Shown here in pieces: positions 44,026-57,498 of a stretch of 64,000 nucleotides of DNA. The notes under the pieces were generated by a model. It was not told the DNA's origin and ran no database searches. It worked only from the letters and a program-made list of their open reading frames with translations. Source of the DNA: Chimonanthus salicifolius (taxonomy: Eukaryota; Streptophyta; Magnoliopsida; Laurales; Calycanthaceae); contig CM023541.1 of NCBI GenBank assembly GCA_013350335.1, forward strand, positions 37,006,739 to 37,070,738, written 5' to 3'. Position numbers and translations under genes: made by a program. How positions within the stretch are numbered: position 1 is the first letter of the stretch; every line of letters starts with the position of its first letter.

Positions 44026-46630
44026 CCTCGAACTACTAAATAAGATTTTAAACATAGAGCGAGGTGGAAATCACCAAGTTTTAATTTAACAGTTGAAAAT
44101 AATCTAAAAATTAAATCGCTTTAAAATTCATGGAAGGGTAACATCTATGACGAGTTTGGCTTGGTCATTTATAAAAAAGTGACCTAACCATGATAAATAT
44201 AAATATAAGAATGTTTTGTAGAAATTTTCCAAAGTAATCCGTCATTGCTGGCGATTTTTGCACGCGTTTGTAACAAAAGCAGTCATCCATGACTAGTTCC
44301 AATTTCCATTCACATTAATTTGGTCAAAATATTATTTAAATGTTTTAAATGCCCTTGTGGTCACTTTTTTTCTAATATTTATTTCAAAGAGAGGGGACAA
44401 CAGTCTTACGAGGCCATACTCAATAAAACATTTAATATAGAAATGATGAAATCTTATATTTTTTTAGACTAAGGTACTCCGACCTCTTATCTGGGTGTGA
44501 TATTTTAATCTGATTAATCTTTGAGACATGTGAAGACCTCTTAATTTTGTATCAGATAAGCAACTATAAAGAATGGTCCATTGAAATTAAACATGAATTG
44601 AATTCAAAATCGGCTTGAACTCGTATTTTAAAAATCTGAAAAAAATTAGGTTCAAATTGACATAGGCTCACTCATTTTTGGGTCTAAAATATTGACTGAA
44701 ACTACTGTTCAGGGCAGACCTGAACTTTGTATATTAAAGTTTGAGTTTGACCCAAAATCCGAATTTAAGTTATATTTTAGAAATTAATTTTTTAATTAAT
44801 ATTATGTTAATTTATTATTTATGTAGCATATATTTTTATTTTATACAACATTAAAAAAAATCTATTTAAGACCCAAAGAAACGTAAACCCAGATAAATCT
44901 ACATGTACATATTTTAAATTTTATACCGGACTTGGCCCTTTGGTTGCAATTCAAGCTCAGGTAAACCCAAAACTCATCCCAACCGCCCGAGATTCAGCCC
45001 TACTCATCACCCTTCCATTCAAATAATATTCATCTTTGAACACACTTCATGTGAAAAGTGTGATTTCTCTAAAACATTAAAATCACTAAACTAGTTATCA
45101 ATTTAAAAGAAATAATAGGTATTGAAAATGAATACTAATTAAATTTCATTTATTTTTCCATTCTCAATGATAATCTGATTTCTTTGTAGAGATTTTTCTT
45201 TAAAATAATAGTAGAGTTAGAATTGTGACTTCTCTCGCAATGGTACTCCAGCATTGTATGGAGGGGCTTTTAAAAAATAAAATTTTATTTTGTAATTTTT
45301 TTTTTATATCACTTCGTGGTGATTATAGATAAAATTTTAGATCTATGACACCATCTACCAACACTACCAACACTATGGATTAGATTAAGTGCCTTAAGGG
45401 TTTGAAGACGTCCCACAAAAAATAAGAATACCTAACCACTCGAACAATTAAAACGATGAAAAACAATAAATAAAGAGAAATTATAACTGACTGTTTTAAA
45501 TAGTGAAATGATGGCAGTGATTAGGGTACGAGGGTCCTTCCATTTAGTAGTCCAAACTACAAACCGTTTAATTCTAAATTACGGCTATTAAGGCACAAAC
45601 TAGACCCATTTGCCTTTTCTTATTTTTGGTTTGCAACAACACACTATATATTGAGAATTTATGTTTATATTAAAAAATATTAAAAATTAGTCATCTAATT
45701 AATTTTTTACCCCTGATAAATATATGATAAAATCAATTAATATTGTAAATCAAAGTGTATGAGACATACTTTTTATACATTAACAAAGGAAATTATGAAT
45801 ATATACTAGGACAAACCAAAGCCCAAGATTATAACCTATCACTGTGAATAGAAAAACCAGGGGTTCAAATCTAGGTATCGGTTGGAATCTAGCCGAGAAA
45901 TTTCTCTCACCTAATTTTTTTAATTAAATTTTGAAATACCAGCCAAGATTTGAATCCCTCAGCAAAACTAAAGGGAGATTGTTTGAATGGTTATTTAAAT
46001 TCAAATAGATCCTTAGAGGAGGATGATGATGCAAACAAACACTAAGTTTATATTTAATAATAATAGAATAACTAAGATTTCAATTTCAACTTATTCGTGA
46101 ATATTTAGTTTCCAAGATTCAATATATATTAAAAAGATCTTTCAGGTATATAAGTTGATATTTTGAGCCAAATATTTTTTTTACTATTTATATAATACCA
46201 ATATGGTATACTCAATATTTTCACAATATTATTCTCAAATTTGATAAATGTAGGCGGATAGAAAGTGGGGGCCCATTTGAAGGCTCGGCCGCTCTGGTTT
46301 TTTGCAATTGTATGTCTCGCGGAACTCTGAAACTTTTCCGGTAGAATAAATAGACCAATAATAATAATATTATTATTATTATATCATTATTATTGTGACT
46401 TAATAAAAACGCCTGTTGGCTAGAAAAATCAGATTTCCCGGAGGCGTCTCTGTGTTTCTTTCTCTGAAGTTTTGTGTGGAGGGAGGAAGAATCTTCGAAG
46501 GGGCGGAAAATCAGATTCCACAGGAACCATTTTCCATTGTGAAAATGGATTAGAGACGCCTTCTTTGCTTCTTAGTTCATTTCGTCCCTCCTCCACAAAA
46601 CAGAATCCTCTGCAATCCAATCCAACGAAA
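44026..46630. other. Long intergenic stretch upstream of the PI-PLC gene
   Basis: AT-rich; no coding frame, RNA or bounded repeat was found. The last few hundred bases should include the PI-PLC promoter. AATAAATAG near 46345 is TATA-like, but nothing supports it beyond position. Confidence 0.35.
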
Positions 46631-46636
46631 TTTAAA

Positions 46637-46666
46637 TCTCTCTCTCCCTCTCTCTCTCTCCCTCTC
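46637..46666 (+). promoter_or_regulatory. CT-rich tract in the probable 5' UTR of the PI-PLC gene
   Basis: A run of about 30 C/T bases ending 55 bases before the start codon. Pyrimidine-rich leaders of this kind are common in plant genes; any role here is inference. Confidence 0.4.
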
Positions 46667-46721
46667 AAAAGAAAATATATAGACATTTCAAGAAAAAACT
46701 GAGATCAAGGTCAGAAACGCA

Positions 46722-49700
46722 ATGTTTGTTGCTTCATGCAAAAATCGGAAGCTTTGGATCGCATTTTCGTTGTTGTTGGTGTGTCATTTCGTGATTTATG
46801 GTGCAACAGCTAAAAAGGTTTTCTTCTTCATCTGCCTAGATTTCTTCGTTTTTATTTTCCATGGAATTGTAGGGACATGTTTCTTATGATTTCCCCATTT
46901 TCCTCGTTTTTTCACAGGTCGGAGAAACCTGTACCAAGAGCGGCGACTGTGACACGGGGTTGGATTGCGGTAACTGCGCCGCAGACGGAAATTCCCAAGC
47001 AAAATGCATTCGGATCCAGCCGTTGAATCCGACATCGAAGGTGAGAAAATGGAATAGAGATTAGGGAGAGAGTCTGTACTTTGTATTTGGAAATTGGAAT
47101 CGGATTTTATTGGGAGTGACGCTGCATATTTTCTGTGTCTGAAACTCGAAACTCGCACGACTCGGAAATCCAATCGAGTTACACATATGAGCATTGCAAC
47201 TCGACTCGAAAATATTTGTGTAACTCGTTCCCTCTCTCAACTCAGATGAGCCACCTGAGCTCTTTTTCCTTTTAGTTTCTTAACCATATATATTGATTAT
47301 GGAATTAGATTCAATTTTCATTGGGAGGAGTACGAACCTCCGAATCAATTTTTGCTAAATACTTTAATATTGTTTAAATATTTTAATTTTATAGTAATAC
47401 CTTCATATATTTTCATTCCAATTCAATAGGTTGAGTTAGTTTAAACTTCTAAGATTATGCTAGTGGTATTGAGTTAGACTCTTCTAACCCTCACTTGATA
47501 CACGAGGTCTGAATGTGATTTTTGTGTATTAGTTGATCAATTGGGTAGTTCAACTGGCCATTTTCCACCTCAGGAAGTGGGAGGTCATTAGTTTGAGTCC
47601 CAACGGCATTAATTGGGGGTATCATGTGTGGGTGTGGGGCATCTCCTTTAGGGGTTTTAGGAGAGCTAGGTATAAGCGCACTCTCTCAACTTGAGAACAG
47701 ACCACTTGTCCCAAATTAGTTTTCTTATATGGATTTTAGAATTGTCTCAAAATAATTGTCTCATTTATATGGGAATAGTATAAAATGTATTGAAAATGGA
47801 TGAGATCACATAGAATGCTAGTCTTATATAGAGAGTTCTTTAAAAAATACAAATCTTTCATATGGGACAGAGGGAGTATGTAAAAAAAAATAATGAGAAT
47901 AAGTGAAATATGTATAAAATGTTGAAATTGCTTGCAACCCATGACCATCTCATCCTAGTGTTGCAGTCTCTAAATTTTTACCATCATTTTTCAAATAATT
48001 TCAGTTCAACCACAAATTTTAATCAAATAACTTATTAATTAATTAAAAGTAAGAGTGAAGGAAAGAATTAAATTAATCATAAAATATTAAGTAGGTCTCC
48101 AGTAAAAAACTGAAAAATGAATTACAGTTTTAAGAAAATATAGCACTGCAGGTGAAACTGAAATGGGGATTTGGTGGGTGCAGGTGAGAGGAGCTCCATT
48201 CAATCGGTATTCGTGGCTGACGACGCACAACTCTTTTGCTATTTCGGGTACGAAACCTGTTACTGGATCTGCTCTAGTTGCTCCCACAAACCAGGAAGAT
48301 TCTGTTACCAGCCAACTCAAGGTAAGTGCTTTCTTTTTTCTTGATTATTTTCTTACAATAAATTACTCTTGGAATGTTAATGAAATTTACTGTCTTTAAA
48401 CCATCTAATCTAATCTAATGTATTAAATTAGGCTTTATCTGACATTGATGGGCCTCCTAATTTAAAGTGACTGTTATGAACAATATAAAATTAGCTATAT
48501 AATTTTTTATAATTCTTGTTAGCGGTTTCAGAAAAGAATTTAAATTAATATCCAAAATATCACCTGGAAATTTACAATTTTGAAGAGCTCTGATATATAA
48601 TTATTATACAATTTTGATTTTTTAAAAAATACTAAGAATGTAAGATGGGTAAAAACGTTGGCAAAAATAAGTGAACCGGATACTTGCAGGAGGGTGCTCT
48701 CCTTGCATCCGGGATTTTACTCAATAGTTTCGCATTCAGAGAGAAGTAGAGATTTTAGTTTTCTTCATTGTAAAAGAAAAATAAGTCAATATTTAATTTT
48801 GAGGTGGACTATCATTCATTAGTGTGTGGACTATAGTTACTTTTGGTTTTAAATATTTAAATAAATATTCCTACCAAACAAATATTTAAATAAAGATAGA
48901 TCTTTCATCAAAAGATAAGGCTTGGCAGTCTTTTTCTTTTTTAGAATGTTTATTTTTGGTGTTTGCCTCAAGAAGGTAGAGGTCGTCAGTTCGAGTCCTA
49001 ACTGTATAAACGGAGGTGTCTTGTGTGAGTGTTAGTCTTTCTCTCGAGAAGGAGTAATAATCTCGACCAATACGATATGGATCGGCCGATATATATAATA
49101 TCGGCAGATATCCAATATATATCAAGGATATATATTAGCTGTTTTTGTAAAAAAAAAAAAAAATATAAGAGAAATTTATCGACTGAAATTCATTTTTTTC
49201 AAAGAAAACTATTGGACATCAACATTTTTATGGTGGATAATGAACTTCAAAAGTCTGATGCTCATTAGATTGAGATACACTAAAATTTCTGAATTCACCA
49301 TACATCATAATGTACCTAATTTCAATAGTAAATAATTCTTATGGATGACTTATATTAGGACCTAGTATCAATGATAGAGAGATGTTGAGATTGAAGATTT
49401 TTTTTAAAAAAATTAAAAATAAACTCTACATGTGAAATTAAATGTGCTTTAGTATAACTTCAAATGAAATAAACCTCATTTAATCATTTCTCATATATTA
49501 ATAAAAGTATCAAGGTTTCGAACTTATTGGTAGTGACTTTTTTTTAATACAAATAAAATGAAAATATGTTTAAGTGAGAAATTTTAAATTTAGAAATGAA
49601 CACATTTAGAAAAAGTTTAAAAGTTATTTCACTAGAAGAAGAATGGCTAGTTAAGATATCCTATATACTTGTAGAAGACCAGAAATAATTTTAGTACAAA

Positions 49701-52700
49701 GAGTTGAAAAGTTATATGAATAAGTTATTAGTAGTAGGTTTATAGATATAAATTGAGGTGGTAAGATAAAATATATCAAAATATGCAGTAGTAAAGAACA
49801 TGTTTGTTGATAGGATTAAATTGAAAATTGAAAATTAAAACTTGATTCTAAATAGGACACCCATTTTAACATGGGCAAAATTTGTTAGGAGACATAGGAT
49901 TGAGTGAAATTCACATTTTTCTCTATCAGTATATCGCTCATCAAATACTGATTTACCGATATGCAGAACAAATACATGCAGAGCGGCGTGTTATCGATAC
50001 ACCGGTATTTAATAAGAGGTATACTAGTAAAAGTAAAATGAGAATTTCACTCTATTTTATCTCTCATATAAGATTTTATCCGTATTAGAACGAGTGTCCT
50101 TCTAAATAAATGAGATAATGAATTAATTACAAGGAAACGACACCATTATTATAAAACCAAAGCATTGATTGAACTTAATATATTTAATAAAATAAAAAAT
50201 AGACCTATACTCAAATAGATACAATAGGCCTGATAGTAAAGTGCAATTCAACTGTAGATAGAAGTGAATCTTGCCTAGGTATGGCACACTGAATTAGCAA
50301 TCTCAATTTTCAAAAGAGCTAGTGTACGGCCAGTGTCAAACCGACAAAGGTTGCACGCGACGTTTTTTTTTTTAATTAAATTGCTAATACAGGCTCAGCC
50401 AATTAAAGCTTGCCACCTTGCATTAACTGGCATTAGCGTCAATAAAACTCATCTAAACTAATTCCCAAGCGACAATTGCACATCTTTTTTTTAAGTTGTA
50501 CTTTTCATTTGTTCGTTAACGTGTGATCCACCTATATTTTCAATGATGATGAATTTATTAAAAATGTCTAATTCTGTACTTGAAGTTTTAAAATAATCGC
50601 TTTTATTAAATCAATCAAACTATATTTTTAAAATCTTTATAAAAAAAATCACTTTTTTAACTATGAAGTTTTATTGTTTTATATATTCAATTGATATAAT
50701 TTTTTATGAACTATAAGTTTAAAGTTTTAAATATTTTTAATAAAGTCATTACCTTCAATATAAGTGGGCCCCCCATGAATAGACTTATGAAGAGTGGGTC
50801 TCCCATAAATAGACTTATGAAGAGTGCAACTTAAAGAGAGTATGAGATCCTCATCTTTATTATTATTATTATAGTATTTTTAAAGATAAAGAGTACTTGA
50901 AACAAATAAGAACAAGAGTCTACTTATCGTATATCATAATAAAACTATCCAATAATGTAATAATAATCTTAAGATTCAAGTGTTTAAAGAAATTGCCATG
51001 TTAGACAATGCCCCAATTGGAAAATAAAAATAGGTTTGAGTAGATTATTTAATTTAATGCAGTAGGTAGGAGTTGTTAGAAAGTTGGAACCAAGCATCCG
51101 CTTTAAAAATGAAGCTGGTCCTTGCTTCTGATGTTAGGCACCCCTTTAAATAGATTAATGGAGTAGGTACTAAGATAAGATGACCCTTCTTGAATACTCA
51201 AACCCCACTCCATTACTTTGATTTAAGATTGGAAAACTCGGGATTAGGATTCAACTTGTCCTTAGGGAAAGATAAAAAAGAAAAAGAAAAGACTCCAGTT
51301 AATTATAATTTCTATCAAAGAAAAACAAAAAAAAAGTAAGCAATAGGAGAGGTTAAGTTTTTTATCTAGAAGCTACTTTTAGAATATGTAAAATAACATG
51401 AATTATACTAGAAAGTAAAAATATGTGTCTTTGTATGTATTATATGAAAATGATTATTAATTTAATTTATCTATTTTTAAAATAATATATTAAGCTACCA
51501 GAAATATTACTTTAGCAGTTACTTGTTTTTAAATTTATTTAAACACTCCATTAGTTTTAAATAGTAATGGAGGTTCTGTTCAGTATTTAATAAGAATGAT
51601 AGGATACATTTATTTGCCTTTAAAATTACTTTGGAAAATAATTCATTGAATAGAGACATTTAAAGAATATTTTTCTAAAATGACTCCATGCAACTCGTTG
51701 AATGTGGCTGAATCTAGAGCTTTTAGGATTAGATTAGAAGGTTTGAGTTCGACTTCTTTGAGGCTTACTTGGAGATGAATGTGGGATTAACATCACCGGA
51801 TACAGAACAATGAGGAATGACTCTTTTTGTGTTGAGGGGAACTTGATCTCAAGACTTCAAATAAGGGCGGGTTTTGACCACCAAGCCACCAACCCCTCGG
51901 GATTTTCAAGTCCTCTTTACCTGACTTTACTTTTGAGGCATTTCATGATAACTAGATTCCATACCCCATGATGGGTCCTCATCCTTCAATTATTCTTGCC
52001 ACCTAAATCTTTGAAATGATCCTCTGTTTCTTCAGGATATCGGCTCCATCAAGATCCGACCTTATTATTCAAAAGGATCCGACCTTAAAAAATTTATCAA
52101 ACATTATTTAATTGCTAAAACTATATCTAAAGAAAGTAAAAAGGTTCTATATCAAGAAACAGTTTTAAAATTTGTTTTGACAACTCACTAGTTTTAAATG
52201 TTCCATCGATTACCTTTTTAGATTCAAAGGCGTCATTTGCTCCTGAAAATATAGAGATCCCATGTCAGGTGTAACACTCCCACTTTTGGCGGTGGAACTT
52301 TGTTTATTTTTAACATACCAATCCACTTGCTTTCCTTCAAAACTCCTCCAAAGTGGTTATAGTTGTTCAATTATTGTGATTTTGGGACCTTGACTCTAAG
52401 GGCCTATTGGGAAATTGATTCAGATCACATTGGGAGAGTATAAAAGTTCAATCATTTGAGGGTGGCTCCACCATTTGTTTGTGATTCAAGCAAAAGCCCA
52501 ATTATCGGTAATCCTTGTCTCCTTGAAGTGTCCTATGTGGATCATCCCACTTTATAGCAGGGACCTGGTAAATTTTGTGGACTGGAGAGATCACAATCCA
52601 AGAATTTTAAGATCACTCAAAATGGATCAAATTGAGTTTGATGACCAAGTATGAACTACGGAACCTCACCGAGTTTAGGATAGACTCTCTCAAATTCAGA

Positions 52701-55700
52701 TCTCAATGAGTGAGTTAACTGTCTGTACACTTGGTCTTAGCCAAAAGGACAAGAAAGGTCTGAACTCTGAAGTAAACTGTTTCGGTGAGTAAAAATAATT
52801 TTTTTGAACTGAGAGAGAGAGAGAGAGAGAGAGATCATCTCTTTGTGGGAATGTGATCAAGAAACTTGAAACTGAAGCTATGTTCCTGCTTTAGTCTTTT
52901 CAAGTAATGTATGTTCATCTTTAACAAAGAAAAGGAGTTCCTTTAGAGAAGACCTTTTGTCTTATGGTTAACTAAATTCTAGTAGTAGTGTGGTTTCCAA
53001 GTGATGGATAAAGGACTTGATGTTCTTCCTTCTTATTTTTTCTTTATTTACTTTTAATTAAAAAGGATCTTCTTTAAAGTAAGCAAAAAAAAAAAGAAGA
53101 AGAAGAAAACCTCCAAATCGACTTTTCTGCTCAGTTTGCCAACCGAGATCAGTTCAATCTGCAGGTCACATTGCTAACCTTGTACTCACTTTAATACAGC
53201 TATCACATGCCTGTCCTCTTTTTCCTCTATTCAACTTTCAAACCTACTGGCTCACACTTGGTAGGTCACCAATCACCCAAGATATGAAAAAGCCCAATTT
53301 TGGTGATGGAATCTTATGGTTCTTTTAACCACTTTGGATGGTCACCCAAGATCTACATGGATGTTTCATCAAAAACCAAGTTACAGTAGTAGAATCATAG
53401 GGATTCGTGGGCACTACCCTAGAGGCAAATATTAACTGGATCATTATTGATTTGAATCTTTTGCCATGCCTGCTGATCAGATCAATTTGGATATATTGCC
53501 ATTTATAGTAGAGATGGTTAATACATTGAACTTCGGCATTTGCTAAACTATAGAGGGAGTTTGGTAGTTCTTTTGCTCCTTGAAAACTGTTTGATATGTT
53601 GCCATGTAGTTCAATTGCTAACTTGATCATTTAACAGAATGGTGTTAGGGGGTTGATGTTGGATATGTATGACTTCAACAACGACATTTGGTTGTGTCAC
53701 TCCTTTGGTGGCCAATGCTACAATGTGACTGCATTTGTAAGTACCTGCAAATTTCAGCCTATTATTCTAATTAGTCAATTGAATCTGATTAGTTTCTCTT
53801 ATTACTCAGCAACCTGCTATCAATACCCTTAAAGAAATTCAAGTGTTTCTTGAAGCAAACCCTTCAGAGATCATCACCATCTTCATAGAAGACTATGTCA
53901 CATCTCCTCAAGGCCTATCAAAGGTTTTCAATAGTTCTGGACTCGACAAATTCTGGTTCCCAGTGTCAAGGATGCCTAAAAATGGGGAGGATTGGCCTAC
54001 GATTGACGATATGATCGGTAAGAATCAACGTTTGGTGGTGTTCACCTCAAAATCAGCCAAGGAGGCCTCTGAAGGCATCGCATATCAGTGGAGATACGTT
54101 GTTGAAAACCAATGTAAGTCATGCTTCATATTTTTTTCTGAACGACTACCTAAGTATTAATTTGGATTGGAAACTAACAAACCTTGTTTTCATGAAAATT
54201 ATAGTATTTGAGGGCTCCAAATCTATCATATGAAAATTATAGAGAAGAGCCATGTAGTTGGAGTATGTGGGTCTGAACTTTGAAGATATCCAAGAGGAAA
54301 ATGTTCAAATGCAGGACATTTGCAAATGGCCTCATACAAAACTTATTTTATGGGCCCATTCGAGACCCAAACCTACTACCTAATTCAAATTAATGGCAAA
54401 CCTTACATTAGATTGAAATCCTATTTTTTCCCCGATAATCTTCACTGGGGTGATCTTTTGTCTTAAAATTCTCAAATATCAAGCAATTAAGCTGATTTCT
54501 GGCTCATCTTTAATCCATTGAGATAGACCTTCCCTCATTTTTTTCTCTCATCAATTTCTTATTTTCTTTGGTTTCCATGTGTTGTGTGGCCCAAATTGCA
54601 GATGGAGATGGTGGGATGAAGGCTGGTTCCTGCCCAAACCGTGCAGAATCATCTCCCATGAACACAACAACAATTTCACTTTTTCTAGAAAACTATTTCC
54701 CTGATAATCCGGATTCAACAACAGTTTGCAAGGTCAACTCAGATCCATTGATTAACATGACCAATACTTGTTATCAAGCGGCGGGTAAACGATGGCCCAA
54801 CTTCGTTGCAGTTGATTTCTATAAGGTACTTAAATGAGAGTTTCATCAAATAGAGAGAATCTAACTAGCAAATATATATGCAAACGCATCTCAACATGCA
54901 TTTCTGTTTATATTGATTTTGGCTTCAGAGAAGTGATGGAGGGGGAGCTCCAGAAGCTACAGACATGGTGAATGGACATCAACTGTGTGGGTGTGACAAT
55001 ATTGCTTATTGCAAGGTCAGCTATACTTTGCATATCTACAAAAGATCTTTTACGTTGTTTTTTGGCCACTTTGATATTTATGGTTGATCCTAGGGCTGCA
55101 ACTTGGGTCGGTTTTTGGCCTGACCCGCATGACCCGACCCTAGAAATCATGCGGATCAGGTCGGGTCGAGAATTTCGGGTCAGCAGGTCGGGTTGAGGAG
55201 ATAAAAACCCGCATGAAATTCAAGTCCGGTCAGTTTGAGGATTTTACAAGTTAATCTGACCCGGTTAAAATCAGACTAAAATGAGTTCAAAATACAGGTC
55301 AGGTCAGAATTAGGGTTGATTTTGGTTATAATTCGGGTCGGGTCGGATTGCGTTCCATATATAATCATATATCAACTCGAGTAGGGTTGGCTTTTAAGGA
55401 ACCTGACCCGCTCGACCCGAGTTGCAGCCCTAGTTGATCCACTAGGGAAATACATGTAGAACGCCAATGGTGAGATTTACAGCCGTAAAAATCTCATTGA
55501 TTGGAAGGTGAAGGGAAGTTGGGCCGCCTCACATTTTATGGGTCGTAGGATAAGTGAAGGCCCAACTTCATCACCTTCATCACCATCCCATTTAGAATTC
55601 CTCATAGTACAAAGCAGAACATTTTTTTTTTTTTTTGGGTTTGGAAACCCAAGGCCAGCCCAACCCAAGCCCAAGCTTAACAAACCTAAAGCCACCTGTT

Positions 55701-56984
55701 TGAGTTGGGTTTAGACGTGTAACTTGAGCCAGGCAAGCCAGAGAGGTGATTCAAGCCAGTTGACCCTTGGACCGAACCATTAAGCCCAAATTTGAAAAAT
55801 GTCACTATTGTAAAGCCAGATCCTAAATACTGAAAGACCTTTTTTGTTTAACCATACTTTTCGCATTTTCTCCAGTTCTGTGTAAATACATAAGATTTAT
55901 TGGATATGTTATAAATTAGGTAAGTAACATAAGCTAAGCCCAATTTTAGCCCATGAAAAGACTGAGCTTGGTTAAGCCTGAATATGCAAATCATGTTAAG
56001 TTTGGTCCTGGGACATACTAAGTTTAGGGTTGACCAGATTGGGCAACCCAGGCCTGGGCCTCACTCAGGCTTGGCACCTAGAATTACTAATCAGGGTCAT
56101 AAGAAATGTAATTTTTCTCTTGTTCTTTTTTCGTTAAACTATGTGCCATTCAATAATTGCAGTGCAACTTGGGTCAGGCCTAACTCGAACCCACATAAAA
56201 AATAAAAAATCTGGAAAGATTTTGTTTCAAGTTGAACTAGGCTTGAGCCTATCTCATTTCCAAGTCCAAAATGTCATGCCCGAATTTGAATTTGGGTGAG
56301 GAGGGGCTTAGTGCAAGAAAGCCCGAGTTTGACTTAAAAGCCCACATTTGAGCCTAATTTTGTAGAAACCTAAATTTAGTTAATATTGTATACAAATATC
56401 AAATTTATGTAATATATAACAAGGTTGGTCTGGCAGACACCCAAACTAAAATCAGGATCTATAAATGCGGTGGTTGATACATATCGGCCAATATGTATTA
56501 TCTCTCTTCATTGTTTTTGAATTTTTTTTAGAAAAAATACAGAAAAATATATAAGATATAATAAAAAAATGAAAAACCTAATATAAGCATATTATAATGA
56601 GAGCTATCTAATTGCAAAAATGAAACTCATTGAATCATCCTAGCCCTTGATATTTAATATTGAAAATAAATCATTGGACAAATATTTTTAGTTATCATGA
56701 TCATTCTAATAGTAAGGATGCACCAAATGAATTATTGCAAAAGAGTGATCTAAGTATAAAAGAGAAAATAATAATTTTAATGACTTGTATTCATCATATA
56801 CTGGGCCTCACATGGGCCCTTCTGCTCCAATTAAAAAAATGTCCCCACGCAGCAGCTTGAGCTTAAATATGAATATATACATTTTAGATTTGAAATCAGG
56901 CTCAAGTCCTTACAAATAGCCTGAGATCAAATACTTCGGCATATTGAGATTTTTGCAAAGACTAGTTTTATCCGGTGTATGTGG

Positions 56985-57060
<76 letters not shown>

Positions 57061-57498
57061 ATCGAGATGTCCAAGTCTTTAAAGTGTGTGCAAGCCTCTC
57101 TTCCCATGCACATTTGGATAAAACTACTAGGAGTAACCCTTTCAGAAATAGAGAATCTCATTACCATACATTTTTATCTTCAAAAATAGAGAATCTCATG
57201 AATCTCACGGTTATAAAACACACACTTTCAAAATCCCTTGCAATCCTCATTTATGAGATTTTGTTTGTTTATTTATTTATGTTTTAAACATAATTTTTAA
57301 AATGATCAGGCAAATGCGACCTTTGGCACTTGCGAGATTCCTAAAGCAGATACTCCAGAAGCATCTTCCCCAGAGGCAGGAGGGACTAGAGTAGGAACAA
57401 CAGGAGCAGGAGCTCAATCTGGAGCATCCTCACTTCACACCCCTTTCACATGGTTTTGGCCTCTTTTAACATTGTTAATGGCCATTTGTTTTTCATAG
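46722..57498 (+). CDS. PI-PLC X-domain protein, secreted and GPI-anchored (At5g67130-like), eight exons
   Basis: Exons 46722-46817, 46918-47040, 48184-48321, 53638-53736, 53810-54113, 54602-54825, 54929-55015 and 57310-57498 join in frame with GT-AG borders to give 419 residues, about the family length. Signal peptide 1-30 (ends YGATA), a Cys-rich segment 33-65 ([16 protein letters not shown]), then the PLC X-like domain. Residues equivalent to the catalytic pair of bacterial PI-PLC are His88 (TTHNSF) and His140 (LCHSFGG), with Arg123, Asp128 and Asp131 between them (RGLMLDMYD). The domain goes on through [10 protein letters not shown] and [13 protein letters not shown]. The tail is Gly/Ala/Ser-rich, then a hydrophobic end ([17 protein letters not shown]), which is a GPI-anchor signal. 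There is no Y, C2 or EF-hand domain, so it is not a classical plant PI-PLC; its substrate is unproven. Introns 3 (5.3 kb) and 7 (2.3 kb) are swollen by transposons. The start is set by the signal peptide. Confidence 0.93.
47530..47698 (+). mobile_element. SINE-like element in PI-PLC intron 2
   Basis: GGGTAGTTCAACTGGCC (A box) and TTAGTTTGAGTCCCAAC (B box) are followed by a body with GTGTGGGTGTGGGGC. The tail is obscured by the adjoining Stowaway MITE. Confidence 0.55.
47700..47876. mobile_element. Stowaway MITE in PI-PLC intron 2
   Basis: The right end GGGACAGAGGGAG is followed by TA. The left end is a worn CACTTGTCCC. The internal sequence (TTTCTTATATGGATTTTAGA, GAGATCACATAGAATGCTAG) matches the copy at 13691-13879. 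Confidence 0.8.
49855..50099. mobile_element. MULE-type MITE in PI-PLC intron 3
   Basis: 245 bp with inverted ends GGACACCCATTTTAAC and GGACACTCGTTCTAAT (reverse complement of the right end) and a perfect 9-bp duplication TTCTAAATA (49846-49854 and 50100-50108). Nine bases is the Mutator signature. Its termini resemble those of 417-720. Confidence 0.88.
52728..52759 (-). ncRNA. U2 snRNA 5'-end fragment (pseudogene) in PI-PLC intron 3
   Basis: Minus strand, 32 bases: ACCTTTCTTGTCCTTTTGGC followed by TAAGACCAAGTG. It matches the conserved U2 snRNA 5' end at 29 of 32 positions as I remember it. The similarity fades after this, so the branch-point-pairing region is absent. It is antisense to the host gene and not a functional U2. 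Confidence 0.55.
52811..52833 (+). repeat. (GA)n microsatellite in intron 3
   Basis: About 11 GA units. Confidence 0.9.
55091..55432. mobile_element. hAT-type MITE in PI-PLC intron 7
   Basis: 342 bp with inverted termini TAGGGCTGCAACTTGGGTCG and (reverse complement of the right end) TAGGGCTGCAACTCGGGTCG, flanked by a perfect 8-bp duplication GTTGATCC (55083-55090, 55433-55440). The interior is reiterated GGGTCGG/CCGACCC sequence, as at 11946-12273. Confidence 0.93.
56991..57056. repeat. (AT)n microsatellite in intron 7
   Basis: About 33 AT units. Open frames through it are artefacts of the repeat. Confidence 0.95.

Noticed and set aside
48966..49140. Possible SINE and TATCGGCC MITE remnants in intron 3
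   Set aside because: A B-box-like GTTCGAGTCC and several GGCCGATAT words are present, but no termini or duplications could be found, so no bounded element is reported.
55690..56470. GGGTC-like and GGCTTGAG-like words resembling another hAT MITE in intron 7
   Set aside because: The words are scattered and I found no inverted ends or 8-bp duplication.
56910..57287. Frames with long Tyr-Ile runs
   Set aside because: Produced by translation of the (AT)n microsatellite.
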